Below are positions 1 through 12,284 of a DNA stretch of 64,000 nt, one piece after another. The notes beneath the pieces are model-generated. The model saw only the letters and a program-made list of their open reading frames with translations, had not been told where the DNA came from and made no database searches. How positions within the stretch are numbered: position 1 is the stretch's first letter; every line of letters starts with the position of its first letter. The stretch comes from Sarcocystis neurona (taxonomy: Eukaryota; Apicomplexa; Conoidasida; Eucoccidiorida; Sarcocystidae), in NCBI GenBank assembly GCA_000727475.1, contig KL647290.1, forward strand, positions 2,728,212 through 2,792,211, in the 5' to 3' direction. A program made the position numbers and the translations under genes.

Positions 1-280
1 TCTACACATGTCTTCAGGGAAGACGGATTTAGACCACGCATAAGTACAATTAGGTATGTACACCTAGCTCCGCAGACACCTTCATTTACCGGAGTGTGTG
101 TATTACACTTTGGTATACTATTGCCGCGCAAACTTTCTGTTCTGGGAATACTATATCTGCGCAGACGTAATGGCCGGCAGGAGGCAACCACAGGTGTCCA
201 TTTTCACGTGTGAAGCCTTTCGCAGTCGTGCACCGCGGTACTTCATCGCCGCCGGTGTGTACTGTAGTACACACAAAGGT

Positions 281-1006
281 TCATCTCTCAAAAAACATTC
301 CTGTTTTAGACGCTTTGGAGTATTTGTGCGGACTTCTGCTGTCTGGATTTTTGCTCCGCCTGTACGCGTCATTAAAGTCCTTGCAGCTGCTGTTTCTGCC
401 CGGATTCCCCTGTACTTCCCCTTCCACTGCCGTTGCTGTTGCGGAAGGCCACTGGTGGAAGCGCGGTAGCGGCAAGGCGATGAGTGGCGCTGCCGACCCG
501 CCCACAGAAACAGAAGCTACCCAACGCTTATCGTGCGGCATGTGGAAAGTCCGTATTGCATTTTCACCTCTTTCAGTAATTGATCTGCATGCTTGCTGCA
601 GCAGAAGCTGAGGATCCTCATCCTGCTTCCGACGCTGCTGCTGTTTTTCCTGCTGCTGCTGTAGTTGCTGCAGCAGATCAGCGGAGTAGAGCCTAGTGAA
701 GGGAACAACTTCTAGGCCTTCTTTGACTACTACGCAGTGACATAGGACGCAGCCACGGGAAATAATAGCCGCACGCTTTATGGTGCAGTTTGCTGCTATG
801 AGCGACTGCAACACGTGCACTCCTTCTTCCAGTACTACGTCATCGAATAGGATAGAATCCTCAACATAAACTCCACTGTGAATACTGCAACGGGCTCCTA
901 TTATCGAGCTGCGAACGCGTGCGCTGCTGTCGATGCGTGTGTCGTTTCCAATGAACACCAGCGGGGCTGATTCCATGTCAGGGCCTGCTGTCACTACCGT
1001 AGCAGC
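281..1006 (-). CDS. EIF2B5: eIF2B epsilon exon 7: left-handed beta-helix
   Basis: Acceptor gcgtgtcag at 1010-1007. The first ~90 residues are hexapeptide repeats (for example SSIIGARCSIHSGVYVEDSI, then RGCVLCHCVVV). A Gln-rich tail follows. The frame stays open to a stop at 281, but the true exon may end at an earlier donor, so the last ~60 codons are uncertain. Confidence 0.75.
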   Translation of the reverse strand, partial: AATVVTAGPDMESAPLVFIGNDTRIDSSARVRSSIIGARCSIHSGVYVEDSILFDDVVLEEGVHVLQSLIAANCTIKRAAIISRGCVLCHCVVVKEGLEVVPFTRLYSADLLQQLQQQQEKQQQRRKQDEDPQLLLQQACRSITERGENAIRTFHMPHDKRWVASVSVGGSAAPLIALPLPRFHQWPSATATAVEGEVQGNPGRNSSCKDFNDAYRRSKNPDSRSPHKYSKASKTGMFFER

Positions 1007-4000
1007 CTGACACGCACAAGAAGGAGCAGCACCAGCAGCAATAACAGATCCAACAGCAGCCATAATAAAATGTGAGCGACCGCAAGAAAAGCTGCTCCGC
1101 ACAGAAAATCACCAGCAACGGCAGCAGCAGACAAACTACGCAGAGAAACAACAGGGAGAATTGGGGACACTGCACGGGAAAACCAGCAACGACCGAACAG
1201 CACCACGGGATCAACGACAGTGCTGGAAGCACAGCACAAGCACCAGAAGCAGAACGAATCGAGGCAGTATTAGCAGACACAGGAAAACGGCAGCAAAGAC
1301 ACGAAAACCTGCACCAGCAGCAAGCGCGGAAGCAGCGAAAGAGGAAGAACAGAAGTTACGTTGGAAGGACGAAGACAGGCTGCCAGAGACGGGCCACGAT
1401 CCACACGAGCGGAAGATATAACCAAAGCAGCAGTTGCACAGTAGCAACGACATAAAGAATCTCCCAGTGCCAGAGTCTCTCGTTCAACTCTCTGTCCATA
1501 AAAGAGTATACACACATTACAGATTTGGGGATTGGGGAGGTTTCTGGCAATGCAAGTGTGTATCAGCGCTCTTCATAGTAATACACTTATCGTGTTGCCC
1601 GTCGATGTGTGTGTGCGACTAATATGTCAGCTCGCAGCAATGCCCAGACGGAAGCTAGCGCTGATTGGTTCATCTCAAGCACCCCGCGGCTGCTCTATTC
1701 ACCCGTCTCGTCCGCAACAGCTGTGCCAGGTCCTAACAGGGTCGACGCATAGAACTGGCCATAATTAAGCAAACGATTACCCGGAGGGCAGCTCCTTTCG
1801 TATGTTCCACTGTTGCCCCGGCACGGTACAACATCTAAAGTACCATTACTCTAGCAACGTTCACTCTAACTACTACTGTTTAAGGAGAATCACTCCCATT
1901 GTTGCCGTTTTCAGCCGCAGCCGCAGGCGATGTGAGAAAAAAACAGCAGCAGCAACAGGATGCAGACCACCAGCAGCAAGTAGGCACAGCTCCTAAAGCA
2001 GAGGTGTCGAGTCACAGGAAGCTGAGCAGTGCCAGCAGCAATACCAGCAGCAGCAACGAAGCCCGGTGAAACAGGCAACCGTACCCGGTAGGCACCGCGT
2101 CCGCAGGGGAGAATCCGCGTATCCTCGGGTAGAGCGAAGAAAGAAGAGAGAGTTTCAGGTACCAGCGGATACGCCCAACGTTCTAACACGCTTCTGCATG
2201 TCCAAAAAAGCGTGCGGGGGTCCACTACTCGAGCAGCGAAAGGAAAGCTGCAGGCGCCGTACTCTGCATCGCCCGTCTACTCCACCGGAACAAACCTCAC
2301 AGCAGCACTACCAACACGCATAGCAGCGGCAGCGTGCAGATGCAGCCGCAAACCATAACAGAGGTATCTACGGGAGCACGACATGCCACACCTACAACAG
2401 CAGCCCATACGAGAGAAACAGTTATTTTTCTGCCACCACCACTACTGCTGCTACTGCTGCAACTACCGCAACCAAATCTACCAAGCAGCAGCGCTCGCAG
2501 GCCGTCAGAGCACTCTTGTAGTCTCTGTCGGAGTACACACAATACGTGACACAGCATGCAGGAACGCGGCAACATGAGCTCAAGCAGCAGCAACAGCACT
2601 TCGGGCTGACGGAGCACTGATAGATGCAAAGGAGCAACAGCAGCGGCTTGTAGCGCATCAGTGGCAACGGAAACAGCCCAACATAGAAGAGAGCAGCGGC
2701 ACGTGGCGCAGCAGCAGCATGCGCACAGCAGCAGCAGCCGCAGGTGAGCAACAGCCCCAGGGAAACCAGAGCACTTGGAGCACCACCGAGGCTACGGACA
2801 GCAGTAGGAGCGTCAACCCGTCGGCAACCACTGCAGCAGCATCCACAACAGAGGCACTGCTGCACCAGACGTAGCTGTCGCAGCGCAGAACGAAACAGTC
2901 TTTCAGGGAAGTATATGGGCGAATCTCTCCCCCGTGTGGAGCAGAAACCCTATCACAGCTGTGTGGACAAGGGAACAGCCAGAGACGTCACTCTGACAGC
3001 CTGTCGCTGCATCTGTGTACACCCACAGAGCAGCTGCACCCTGTCTATCTCTCACTTTGGAGATGTATCAATACCAAGACGCACGCGCACGTGTACAGCG
3101 GACGCGACACCTGCGAAGAGGCCTGTCGCCTAGTGGCGCACTGTTTGCGACGAGAGCAGCTTGAGCCAGTGGGGAGAAAAATTGTTGCACCTACTTCAAG
3201 AATGTGTGCGTAGACTGCTGCATTCCGCTTGCTGAGGTTGGCCTGCTGCACCGCAGCAGGAATGAGGTCCTCTTTTACTGACGAGTAATCGAAGCAGCAG
3301 CTAAAGGACGTCAACACTTTCGGGCTGCACAAGTACAAACCCACATCCACCAAGTCGTAGTGCAGTCGCATGTGTGCCCCTGCCGAGATAAGCGCCGTCT
3401 CGTCTTCGAAGAAGAAGCCTAGACCTTCTTCCTGCAAACGTACCAGCAGCCAGCAGACAAAGTACGATTGCACGCCCGCAGCAGCCGGGATGTAAGACGC
3501 AAAAGCAGGGAAGATTCCTTAGGGCAGCAGCTCTTGAAACGGCTCCAGATGTCCCGAGTACCAGCAACAGCGGCGTCACAGGCAAACGGCAACATCTCCA
3601 GCAGCAACAGCAGCCACAGGAAAAAAAAACATGCAGCATCACCGTTTTCTTTTGTGCGCGTGCCCGTCGATATGCGCAAAAGTGTTTGCAGGTGCTTCAA
3701 CACAACTTTTTCACCTGCAAGGGTTGCCTGTACAATATGCCCCATACATATCACAACCTACCTGCTGGATATACACCCAGAGCAGACTGTCTGGTCTGTG
3801 CACACGTGGAGCTGCACATGTACAACGACAATGTTTCAGCTTCTCTAAACATCTCTCTCTCTCTCTATATATATATACGGTGATGTTTGGAGAGGATGAA
3901 CCGTCTGCCTCCGAGAAATGCGCAGAGAAAGACATATCAACATACTCGAGGCATTAACATATACGTATAAATACGTGTATATACACATATATATATGTAT

Positions 4001-7000
4001 ATACACATATATATATATATATGTGTATATACACATATATGTATATATGTATATATACATATCTATACATACATATGATCAGAGAATCTGTGCATGCGCT
4101 ACGAGAGTATGTCTGGATTCAGCGTACGGTAGTTGTGGATGCCCTTTAAGCAGCAGCTGTTACTTGCTCTGTTCCAGGTCCTCTCCCCGGTGCTGCCCCA
4201 GCTCCAGCACGCGGTGGGGACAGCTATTCCCCTATTACTTTCGGCGGTCTCGCTCCTGCCTGGGAGCTAAGGACGTATTCTTTCTGTGGGCTCTTGCCGT
4301 GCAAGCAGTTCACCCACACAGACATAGGTGCGAATCCAAACGTAATCCTATGCCTTTCTACAGATAACATATATATATATACATAAATGTATATATATAT
4401 ATATATGTATATTTGTAGAAAAGTCTGAAGCGTGCAGGTTACAGCTGTTTTGCAAAGGAACCGGAGCCAATGGACCGCTGCGGCCCCTACAGCACCAGCA
4501 AAGGCAACCGGGGTGTAGAAACAATAGCACGATCGAATTGAGAGCAAGCCGCGGCGACAGCAACAGCGACAGCGAGAGCAATAGCGCCGCGAGGTGGCAG
4601 CAACTGCAGCAGAAAAATGAGCTATAGCAGCAGCAGACGCAGCGACGCCTCCTCCTTCAGGCAGGCACACGGTGCGCGCATTTCGACATTGACTCCCGCA
4701 TCTACCTCTTCGCACACCGCTTCCAGCAAATGTTGGCTGCTAAAGTTGCTTCCCTGTGCCGCGCTGGTGATAGTTCTTCATACAAGTAAGCGGCGTCTCT
4801 ATGTACAGATATGCATACATGTGAGTATCTGCACACACGCAAACGTACGGGTGTTTCTCCACGCACAGGTATACACGTGAAGTATGTGTGTATCTGGGAG
4901 ACACCTCTATACGTGTAGTTGTACACACATGTATATTTACGCGTACACTTTTGTACAGAGACACAAGTGCAGGCATTGCGACAGCCTCATTCTATGCTGT
5001 GGCAGTAGTAGAGACCGCCCAGTCTAGACAGACGCTTACTTCAGACAGCTTGTCGGTGTCAAGGGAGGCGTTGTTGTTGTCCGTACTGATGCTGGTGTTG
5101 CTGCTGTTGCTGTTGCTGCTGCGATTGCTGGTGCTGTGAGGACTGCTGCTGAGACTCTTTACTGCTACGATTCGGTGCGTGGATGTATCGATCAGAACTG
5201 CTGTGTCGTCTTCGAGGAGTCTCTGCGGACTCGAAGGAGATACGCGTGCGAAGATTTGAGTTAGCAGCTGCTCTCTGTTGTCTCCTCTTCCTTCTGCGGC
5301 TGCTGCTGCCACTCTTTGTTCCAGCGAGGCAGTCGCTCCTGCTGTTGACGAGTCTCCCGCGCCGAGTGCGGCGTGAAAAGACTGTGCGGCTGCTGCTATC
5401 GACAATCTTCCCTGTCCCGCCCCCAGGAGAACCGCGTCAGCAGCAGGTGCAGCAGTGGCGAGTGGAGCAGCACCTGCTGCGGCATTAGCACGCTGCCTGT
5501 GCTGCGTCACTGCCGGTTGAAGGTCTGCAGCTGCGACGGTACCCACCAGCATCAGCAGGAAATCTACAAGAAAAACACCGAGAGCACACAGACACTCTGC
5601 TGTATACTCGCACAGAGGGGGGCTTCCCCTCAATACACAAGCCTCCTGCAAGTGTGCGTGAAATGAGAACCAGAAGCCTGTGCACCGTGCAGACACTAAC
5701 TGTACACGCACAGCACAGCGTTCTACACATTGGCAGCAGCCACACATAGTACGAACGCGTGAAAGGCCGAGACCTTACGAGCAGGGCAAAGCACAATTTT
5801 TGTGTACACATTGGCGCATACCTAGATGTCAGTATACACACACAGGCGTATACGCGTACGTATCAACCGGCTACGGAGACCTACTTCTAAAGGAAACTGA
5901 GCAGCTCCACACAGCAACTACTGCGGAAGCGCGTACGCCCTCCCGTAGCAATCTTTACATGCACGCAGTCGGATGCCTTATCGAATTTTATAAATTCCCC
6001 ACTTCTCTGTCTATCCCCTTCCTCCGTCCATTCGTACACGTATACATACACATGTGTATGCACGTGAGAGTATGGAAAGTCGGTGTGTGAGTCTATCGGC
6101 ATGTGTCTACCTGCGTAATTGGTATCCAGCTAGATTAAGTAAGAACGTATCTTCTGCAGAGGTAGAGAGTGGTAGTGCTCCTGCAGGCGCGCAATGCGTA
6201 TGGAAGAAGTCGTCATATCCGCCTGTACGCCAGGTTTTTGCAAACCAGCTTTCGACGCATAGTTGCCCCCTCTGCAAGTGCATGCACGCGTGTGGAGCAG
6301 GCCAGTCATTAATGTGCGTGCCACGCGTGAGTGCGAAGTTGTGCCTAGGGTCCTGATCTTCCCTTCACGCGTGTTTGCAACATCTCCCGTCAGACACGAC
6401 CCTCTGCAGGACTTGCCTGCACACAAGTGTAGCAAGAAGGCAACACAAGAGCTGCCTTCACCTGACTCTCCCGACACATCTATATATTTGTACATATGTG
6501 TATAAGCGCATACATGCAGTAAAACAGCAGTGCCGCGGAATGCCGCCCAGACGTGTAACGCTCGGTCAAAGATGAACACAGATATCTCTACTAGTCATCG
6601 TTGTGCATCGACGCAGTCATGCGGCCTACCGCAGTCCTCCCGTTGCTGTTGCTATTGTTTTCCTTTCGTATGCGCACAAAGACCTCTGCTGTCAGCCCCA
6701 GTCTACGCTTGCAATGACGCAGTCAAGCGCACTTTGCGAAGAATTTCACAAGCAGGCAGGTTCTGCTGCCCTTTGTCATGATGCCGACATCACTGCAAAG
6801 ACGTCCGTGTGTCTGTGCTAGTCTGTCCTGGTTCACGCTAATGCGCTGTGCTCTGTTTCTGGGTGAGCGACCGCTATGTGGCTGCGGCTGCCCATCAATA
6901 CGTGAAGGCTGCTCTGCAGGAATACGTCTCTGCGAAAAAATGTACACGCAGAGAGATTCTCTACCGTCCCTGCACCCGTAGCGATAGCTATACACGTACA

Positions 7001-10000
7001 CTTACTTATTACATACAGGTACATCTTCGTATGGATACAATACGTACATAGGCATCACACGTATACACGCATACTGAGAATGGCCGTATATGTCCGTATC
7101 TTCCGCGCAGAAACGTACATTACGGAAGCGCCATTCTTCTCGTTTTTTGTCTATTGCTCACGCTAGCTGGCGTTGACCGCCTCCTACTCATCTTACGTGT
7201 GGATAGGTTCGCTCACGGCTTACACGAGACACGTACCACACAAGAGGGGACACATGCCACTGTAAAGTTCTCGGTAGACATATCTAGCGCGTAGGTTCAC
7301 GCACACGGCGAGAAAAAGAGAAAGCAAGTTAGGTACGCGTGTACTCATGCCCCTTTTGTACAGTCTTTTACTGAAAGTGGTTCCTTATATTCGGGAAGTT
7401 GCGGAGCCCTATTTCCCCCTGGAGTTGGCTAGAAGCGAATGCAGGCACCTGTAGTCGTGGGGGGCTACTTTGGACGTGTTCCGGGATACCTCATTCAGAT
7501 ATGTGCGTACACACGCAGGAGCAAGTAGCCAGCTACTGCAGATGCCGCAGTGCTTGCCTGTGCAAATGTCTGCCCGGGAGTCAAACTCGCGTAACGCATC
7601 TCCCACTGATTTAATGGTTGGCGACAGTTCCACTACTTCAATGCGAGGGGCTTCTGCCATGTAACTACTGCCTTTTTGCTGCTGAGGTCGACTCTGTACC
7701 GACGTCTGGTTCTGCTGCTGCTGCTGATGCAGCTCGTTATTCTCATCCTGCTGCAGCGGCTGCCGGTGCGAGTTGTGCCGGCGATGCCTCTGACTCTCCT
7801 GTCGTCGCGTGTGCTCAGGCGGCTGCCGCGCCTTCATTCCCGTTTGTAGAAAGGCTTCGTACCCCGCAGCTGCTGCTTTTATGACCTGCCCTTCTAGGTC
7901 GTCTTTCACCAGCAGCAGAATTTCCGTTACTCCTGCGTCACCCACGCCACCATGCTCAGAACCGCAAATGTAGGGTAAACTTGAAGCTGTTTATCCGTCC
8001 AACGGTGCGTATACTGCTAAAGAGAAAAGTGCGTCCACGTCTTTGTATATGTGTATATACGTAGAGGCGGAGCCGTTAAGATTTCTCTGTGTACTCATGC
8101 GTAAGCGTCGCAGTGTTTCCGAAGAGCCAATCGGTGTGTCCACGCAGTTGACACAAAGCCATCCATACCTCTCAAACGTAAACACACGCATCGGGGTACA
8201 GTTTCCTTTAACTCTTTGCATAGCTACGTACACACACGTGCACAAATAAGTAGGGGCAGAGAGACGTGAATATGCCTGACCCATACACGTAACCATACAC
8301 ACACGTACGTGCAAACAGGTTCATCACCCTAAAGTGACCCTTTCTCTCCACTTGTACGCCTTAAAGCCTGTCCACCTGTATCCGTCTACACACAAATATA
8401 CATACCTATATATGCGGATATATGCGCATATATACACAGGCATCCACTTGTATATATATATATATATATATTAGTGACGACCAGGTACACAAGAGTTTCT
8501 TTCCGTCCCTTGCGTCCCCAAAGAGAACTTTGCCTCTTCGTTCTCCTCCCGCATACGTTCGCAATTATATACAAGCATGCATGCAGCTGCACACATATCT
8601 ACGTGGTATGCGTCTCTGCATGCATACAGGCACGCGTACACATATCCAGAACTATACGTACACACATGTGTACACGTATGCATATATTTCTAAAAGCAAA
8701 AAGGGGGCTGCATCGGAGCCCTTTCTTCTCCCCCTCCTGAGACGTATACCCCACTCTGTTGGCTCACTGACTTGTTTCACCTCACAGCAGCCGTAAGCGT
8801 AGGCTTCCATACATGTGTATATGTTTTTCGGTGTCTGCATAAACTGCCCAACTGCCACGTCCCTCCTTCTTGCGTACTCAGGGACAGGTCACGCTACATC
8901 TCCCTAGAGGGTTTGGCGTCCTGTCTCGCTCTCTCTACGTAAGCAGCGGAACACACATGTGTTCTCCTTAATCCATGTACGTGTGTAGGCACACTCACTC
9001 AGGCGCCAAATACACATGTATATATATGTTTACATATACTTTTCCGCATGTAGGCACAGTCACTCAGGCGTCACCTATACACGCATATATATATATATAT
9101 ATATGCATAAAAAATATATATTTACTCATGTGGGCACACTCACTCAGGCGTCACATTTGTATATATATTTATATATTTACGCATGTGGGCGTCCTCGCTC
9201 GGTTGTCACACATGAATATATATATATATATATATTTAGGCAAGTGCCCACAAAGTCACGAATAGCTCATGGGCGTTCTGGCTGTTTTCTTACGAATCGC
9301 TGCGATCTACACCCTGTGCTGTGTACCTGTGGCACAAGGCCGTACCATTTCTGTGCAGAAAATTGAGAGCGAAGAGAAGGAGAGGGACGCCACAGAGCGG
9401 CAGGAGCGCATGAGGTAGTTCCGCGGGACAAAGGGGCGCAAAGGCACTAGCAACGGCAGGAAGAGTGAAAGCCACGACCACAGCAGGCAGATCGGATTGA
9501 CAGCGAAGGGTCCCAGAACGCAGCACTTCCGCATGCACTTTCACGGTGCCGCTCTTGGGTCTTGTGAGGCGTCCAACACTTGACGATATCGCGCGTCTCA
9601 CTGCTGCAAACGCCCTCTTCTGTTCTTGTCTAGAAGGAAGTACATCTGCTCGTCCCTCTGCCCCAATGGCAATTGTCCTTGCCCGTCTCCCGCTGGCGTG
9701 CGGGTACGCAGTCACAGGAGGCTGTCCGATTGCTGCTACATCTGCTGCTGGTTCTCTTTCTGCCGCTGCGAGTACGCTGCTGCTAACGCTCGGTCTGCGG
9801 CGGAATGGAAAAATAACCGCCGGCGACGAGCCGCGTGGCACCTTGAACCGCTGCAGAAACGAGGACAGAGAACCTGGCGTGGAATTGGATGGCCTGCTAG
9901 ATACTGAAGGACTTGCAGGACCAGCAGCAGCAGTGGGATACTCCTGTGTATTTGCAGCAGGAGGCACGGCAGCTACACCAGATGGAAGTGACACCACAGG

Positions 10001-11683
10001 GTGTCTGTCAAAGTCAGGGTACGCAGAGAAATATTTTCGAAAAGTCGTATCCTGCTGCTGCGGTCTCTGAGGCACTGCTGCGGTTGCATGTCGGTAGAGC
10101 GGCAACTTCTGTTGAGGGCGACGCTGCGTCGCTGCAGCTGTAAACATATCACTTGCTGCACGGGGGACTTGTCCAGTGCCGAAAGGGACCGCTGACATAG
10201 AGTGAGTGTGGCGGTTCGCAGCTTTTCCTATAAAACTGCGTTCGCGCTGCAGTCGCAGCTGTTGTGCAGCCTGCTGCTGCCGCTGCTGCTCCTGCAGCTG
10301 CAACACCCGCTGTTGGAGCAGTTCCTGCGTATGCTGCTGCGTCTGGTGCTTTCGTTCAAGCTCTTCTGCAGAGGGACGACGCGACGCAGCTGCTGCAGCA
10401 GGAGCAGCACCGGCTTCGAAACGCTCCCTTAGTTCAGGAACAGAAACGTAGCTCTCGATATGCCTTCGCGGAGCAGAGTAGTCACCTGGGTTCGTGGACA
10501 TTCGGTGTGCTGTATTTCGCCTTGAGTAAGGCTCGTACTCCTGCTGCGCTCGCTGCTGCTCCAGAGATGCGGCTGATGACAGCCGCTGCAGCTGAAAGGA
10601 TGCCGCCGAGGACAGCTGCTCAGGGGTAGAGGGGAACGGCGGCTGGGGCAGACCCGATAGCAAATCAGGAAGGTGCTGCTGCGACGCTGAGAGAACGCGA
10701 CGGGATAACTCCTCCTGCTCCATCTGCGCGAAAGACGCGCGAGGTGCAAGCTGGTGCTGCTCAGGAATGCTAGGAAGGATCTGTCGGTGACGTGACATTA
10801 AACTAGAGCGGCGCAGCCCTTGCTGAGTAGAATCTCTGCTATATCGATGCTGCTCTTGCTTCTCCAGCTCGTCTGAAACACTTCTTCCGTGAGGCAGCTG
10901 CGTCTGCTGTTGTTGCCGAAGAGTGGAAACATGTGGCCTTTCCGGCTTGAAAAACGGCTCCAATGCGAGTGGCTGCTCCTGCTGAGGCTGCTGCGTAGTG
11001 GGTCTGCGTGGAGGGGGTCGTCCCTCCGTGTGAGCAGATGGCCTACGAGAAAGTTGCGGTTGCTGTTGTCCAGACAACCCGCGGGACCCCTGCTGTTGCA
11101 GGATCGAAGACATACGAGAATGCTGACGAGTTGGAGGACGCTGCATCTGCTGTTGCTGCATAGAGACTTTGCAAAAGAGCGGAATCCAGTACTGCTGATG
11201 CGTACAAAGCCGGTGAAGATCCCCCTGCTTCTGCGACTGTTCCTGTGCAGAAAGTGTTAATGGCAGCTGCCGCCCTTCATGCAAAGGAGAAAGTTTCTGG
11301 TTCTTGCAGCAGCCCGGCTGTTTTTGTGTAGACAAAGGCGATACAGCGTTGCTTGCCACTTCCTCCGCACCGTTGTCACGTGCTGCTGCTGTTGGTGATG
11401 TTACCCGTGCGGCATCCAGTGCTACTGCTGGCTCATTCGGTCCTGATTGTGTTTCTTGCGCTGTTTGGTGGGCTACTGCGGCTTCTATCGCCGCTGCAGC
11501 TTCCAACAAGAGCGAATCCTTACAGTTGTCGCTTCCCCTATGAGGGGACTGTAAAAGAGGTGCAGCTGCTCCTGTAAATGGGAAGCCTGGTTCTGCACCG
11601 GCCGCAGCAAATTTTTTACCAGAGTCGAGACGCTGCCGCTGCACGCTGCACAGGAAGAATGCTTTTGGCCGTGCTGACAACAA
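281..11683 (-). CDS. EIF2B5: Translation initiation factor eIF2B, epsilon subunit (multi-exon; C-terminus not resolved)
   Basis: Catalytic subunit of the eIF2B guanine-nucleotide exchange factor, which reloads eIF2 with GTP in the cytosol. Coding exons read 5'->3' on the minus strand: 11683-9346, 7932-7558, 5563-5040, 3431-3195, 3012-2957, 2193-2085, 1006-281 (or a donor before 281). Phases close at every junction. The chain follows the family order: pyrophosphorylase-like start (ALLPLCGVPLLLFALNFLHRNG), SVGDALREFDSR, DFLLMLVGTVAAADL, HYDLVDVGLYLCSPKVL, FDYSSVKEDLIPAAV, VLERWAYPLVPETL, then hexapeptide left-handed beta-helix repeats (SSIIGARCSIHSGVYVEDSI). About 1,450 residues are visible against ~720 in human. 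The excess is a ~650-residue Gln/Pro/Arg/Ser-rich N-terminal extension plus poly-Ser/Gln inserts. The C-terminal W2 (HEAT) domain that binds eIF2 is not seen and should lie left of the window. An extra in-frame exon near 4.7 kb is possible. Confidence 0.88.
2085..2193 (-). CDS. EIF2B5: eIF2B epsilon exon 6
   Basis: Acceptor ttggacatgcag, donor CGG|GTACGG. Encodes SVLERWAYPLVPETL..., equivalent to VIRRWVYPLTPE, and ends GRGAYR, equivalent to HNIYR just before the beta-helix. Confidence 0.82.
2957..3012 (-). CDS. EIF2B5: eIF2B epsilon exon 5 (56-base mini-exon)
   Basis: Only 56 bases, from the acceptor gtgtacacag to the donor CT|GTGATAG. It encodes MQRQAVRVTSLAVPLSTQ plus two bases. With its neighbours it gives a gap-free match to [20 protein letters not shown] of the human protein, and both phases close. 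Confidence 0.7.
3195..3431 (-). CDS. EIF2B5: eIF2B epsilon exon 4
   Basis: The acceptor is tacgtttgcag and the donor GAA|GTAGGT; 79 whole codons. It carries LHYDLVDVGLYLCSPKVL and FDYSSVKEDLIPAAV, the segment matching YDLLDCHISICSP and FDYQTRDDFVRGLL of eIF2B epsilon. Confidence 0.85.
3957..4075. repeat. (TA)n/(TATG)n microsatellite in eIF2B epsilon intron
   Basis: Alternating TATATA, TATG and TACACATA runs. Similar AT-rich runs occur at about 4366-4412, 8395-8471, 31256-31330, 31388-31412, 36539-36645, 37035-37105, 37596-37626, 37880-37920, 38136-38600, 39296-39370, 42001-42370, 57570-57596 and 59465-59490. They sit in introns or spacers. The frames they open (poly Ile-Tyr) are not genes. 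Confidence 0.9.
5040..5563 (-). CDS. EIF2B5: eIF2B epsilon exon 3
   Basis: The acceptor is a pyrimidine run ending cttgtag; the donor is GAA|GTAAGC. It encodes DFLLMLVGTVAAADL, corresponding to DFLLVYGDVISN of the human protein, then an Ala-rich insert, then LLEDDTAVLIDTSTHRIVAV, and ends in a Ser/Asn run. Confidence 0.8.
7558..7932 (-). CDS. EIF2B5: eIF2B epsilon exon 2, ending at a GC donor
   Basis: The acceptor GACGCAG precedes GA GTA ACG, restoring N-G-V-T-E-I across the junction. The exon carries a ~90-residue Gln/Arg-rich insertion, then IEVVELSPTIKSVGDALREF. No GT donor exists where homology ends. CAG|GCAAGC (7558/7557) fits the known GC-AG class and joins in phase to the next exon (T-D-F-L-L). 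Confidence 0.8.
8978..9262. repeat. Minisatellite in eIF2B epsilon intron 1
   Basis: Four to five diverged copies of a ~60-70-base unit. Each holds a core like TGTGGGCACACTCACTCAGG followed by a (TA)n run of varying length. It lies wholly between exons 1 and 2. Confidence 0.8.
9346..11683 (-). CDS. EIF2B5: eIF2B epsilon exon 1: low-complexity extension and start of catalytic-like domain
   Basis: Opens at the first ATG of a 797-codon frame. The exon is cut at G|GTACGG (9346/9345), because homology ends at HRNG and resumes at GVTEI in the next exon. Residues 1 to about 730 are Gln-, Pro-, Arg- and Ser-rich with no recognisable domain. The last ~50 residues (from about VVVAFTLPAVASAF) match the first strand and helix of the nucleotidyltransferase-like domain. 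An upstream noncoding or leader exon cannot be excluded. Confidence 0.75.
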
Positions 11684-12284
11684 AACATCTATTTACGTAT
11701 GTGTGCCGTATACATGGTACACACGGTGTACTGAAGTTGTGCTTATTCTTTAATGCCAACTCACGCAGTACACGCGTCACATGTAATGAGGAACACGTAT
11801 GCACAGTAGACCCGGAAACTAATCATTGTTAAGCAACACGTTGCAAAAGTTTCAACTCGGACTGAAAATCACCTTGTCAACGAACTCCCCTAAAACGGGG
11901 TGTGCCTTCGTGGTTTTTTCAATGCAGCGCACTTTTATTTTTCGTTTGTTCTCGTGCTTCATCGGAGATTGGATTTCGTCTTCCTCCTTCTGTTTCCTGT
12001 GGTTCTTACGACTAAAGTCCTGCCTCTTCCTTTCACCTGTTGTTCCCACTTCTGTGTGCTTCTCTTCGCTGTTCTCACTCCTCTTTCTCCCAGCTTCACG
12101 ACCGACTCTGGAGAAGGGTGCCTGGTGATTTCCGACTCTTCTACGGTATGAATACCCACCTCGCACTTCATGGGCGTGACCGCCGCTGATTTTCTCTGAT
12201 TGGTGCGAACACACACCCGTGTTCTCGACAGTAGGAAACTGAGAGTAAATCATCCGTTAACGTTATCCCCAGAGCATCCCATGC
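11684..12284. other. Intergenic: upstream of eIF2B epsilon
   Basis: Separates the eIF2B start from the recognisable retroelement remnant. CAG tracts stop here and base composition becomes even. A minus-strand open frame (12253-11852, Lys/Arg/Glu-rich) has no recognised match. No promoter motif can be assigned. Confidence 0.5.

Noticed and set aside
1072..1455. Plus-strand Gln/Arg-rich frame at the left end
   Set aside because: Lies opposite eIF2B intron sequence and exon 7; composition is antisense CAG noise and no domain is visible.
3845..4060. Ile-Tyr-rich open frames such as IYIYIYVYIY (also near 8.4, 36.5, 38.2, 42.3 and 55.0 kb)
   Set aside because: They come from (TA)n/(TATG)n microsatellites and occur on both strands of the same DNA.
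8560..8620. TGCATGCA motifs as regulatory sites
   Set aside because: GCATGC is a known apicomplexan AP2-type motif, but copies here lie in an intron amid CATG-rich microsatellite and cannot be tied to a promoter.
9016..9366. Tandem repeats at 8.98-9.26 kb as a CRISPR array
   Set aside because: Units are not separated by unique spacers of fixed size; TA runs fill the gaps, and the setting is a eukaryotic intron.
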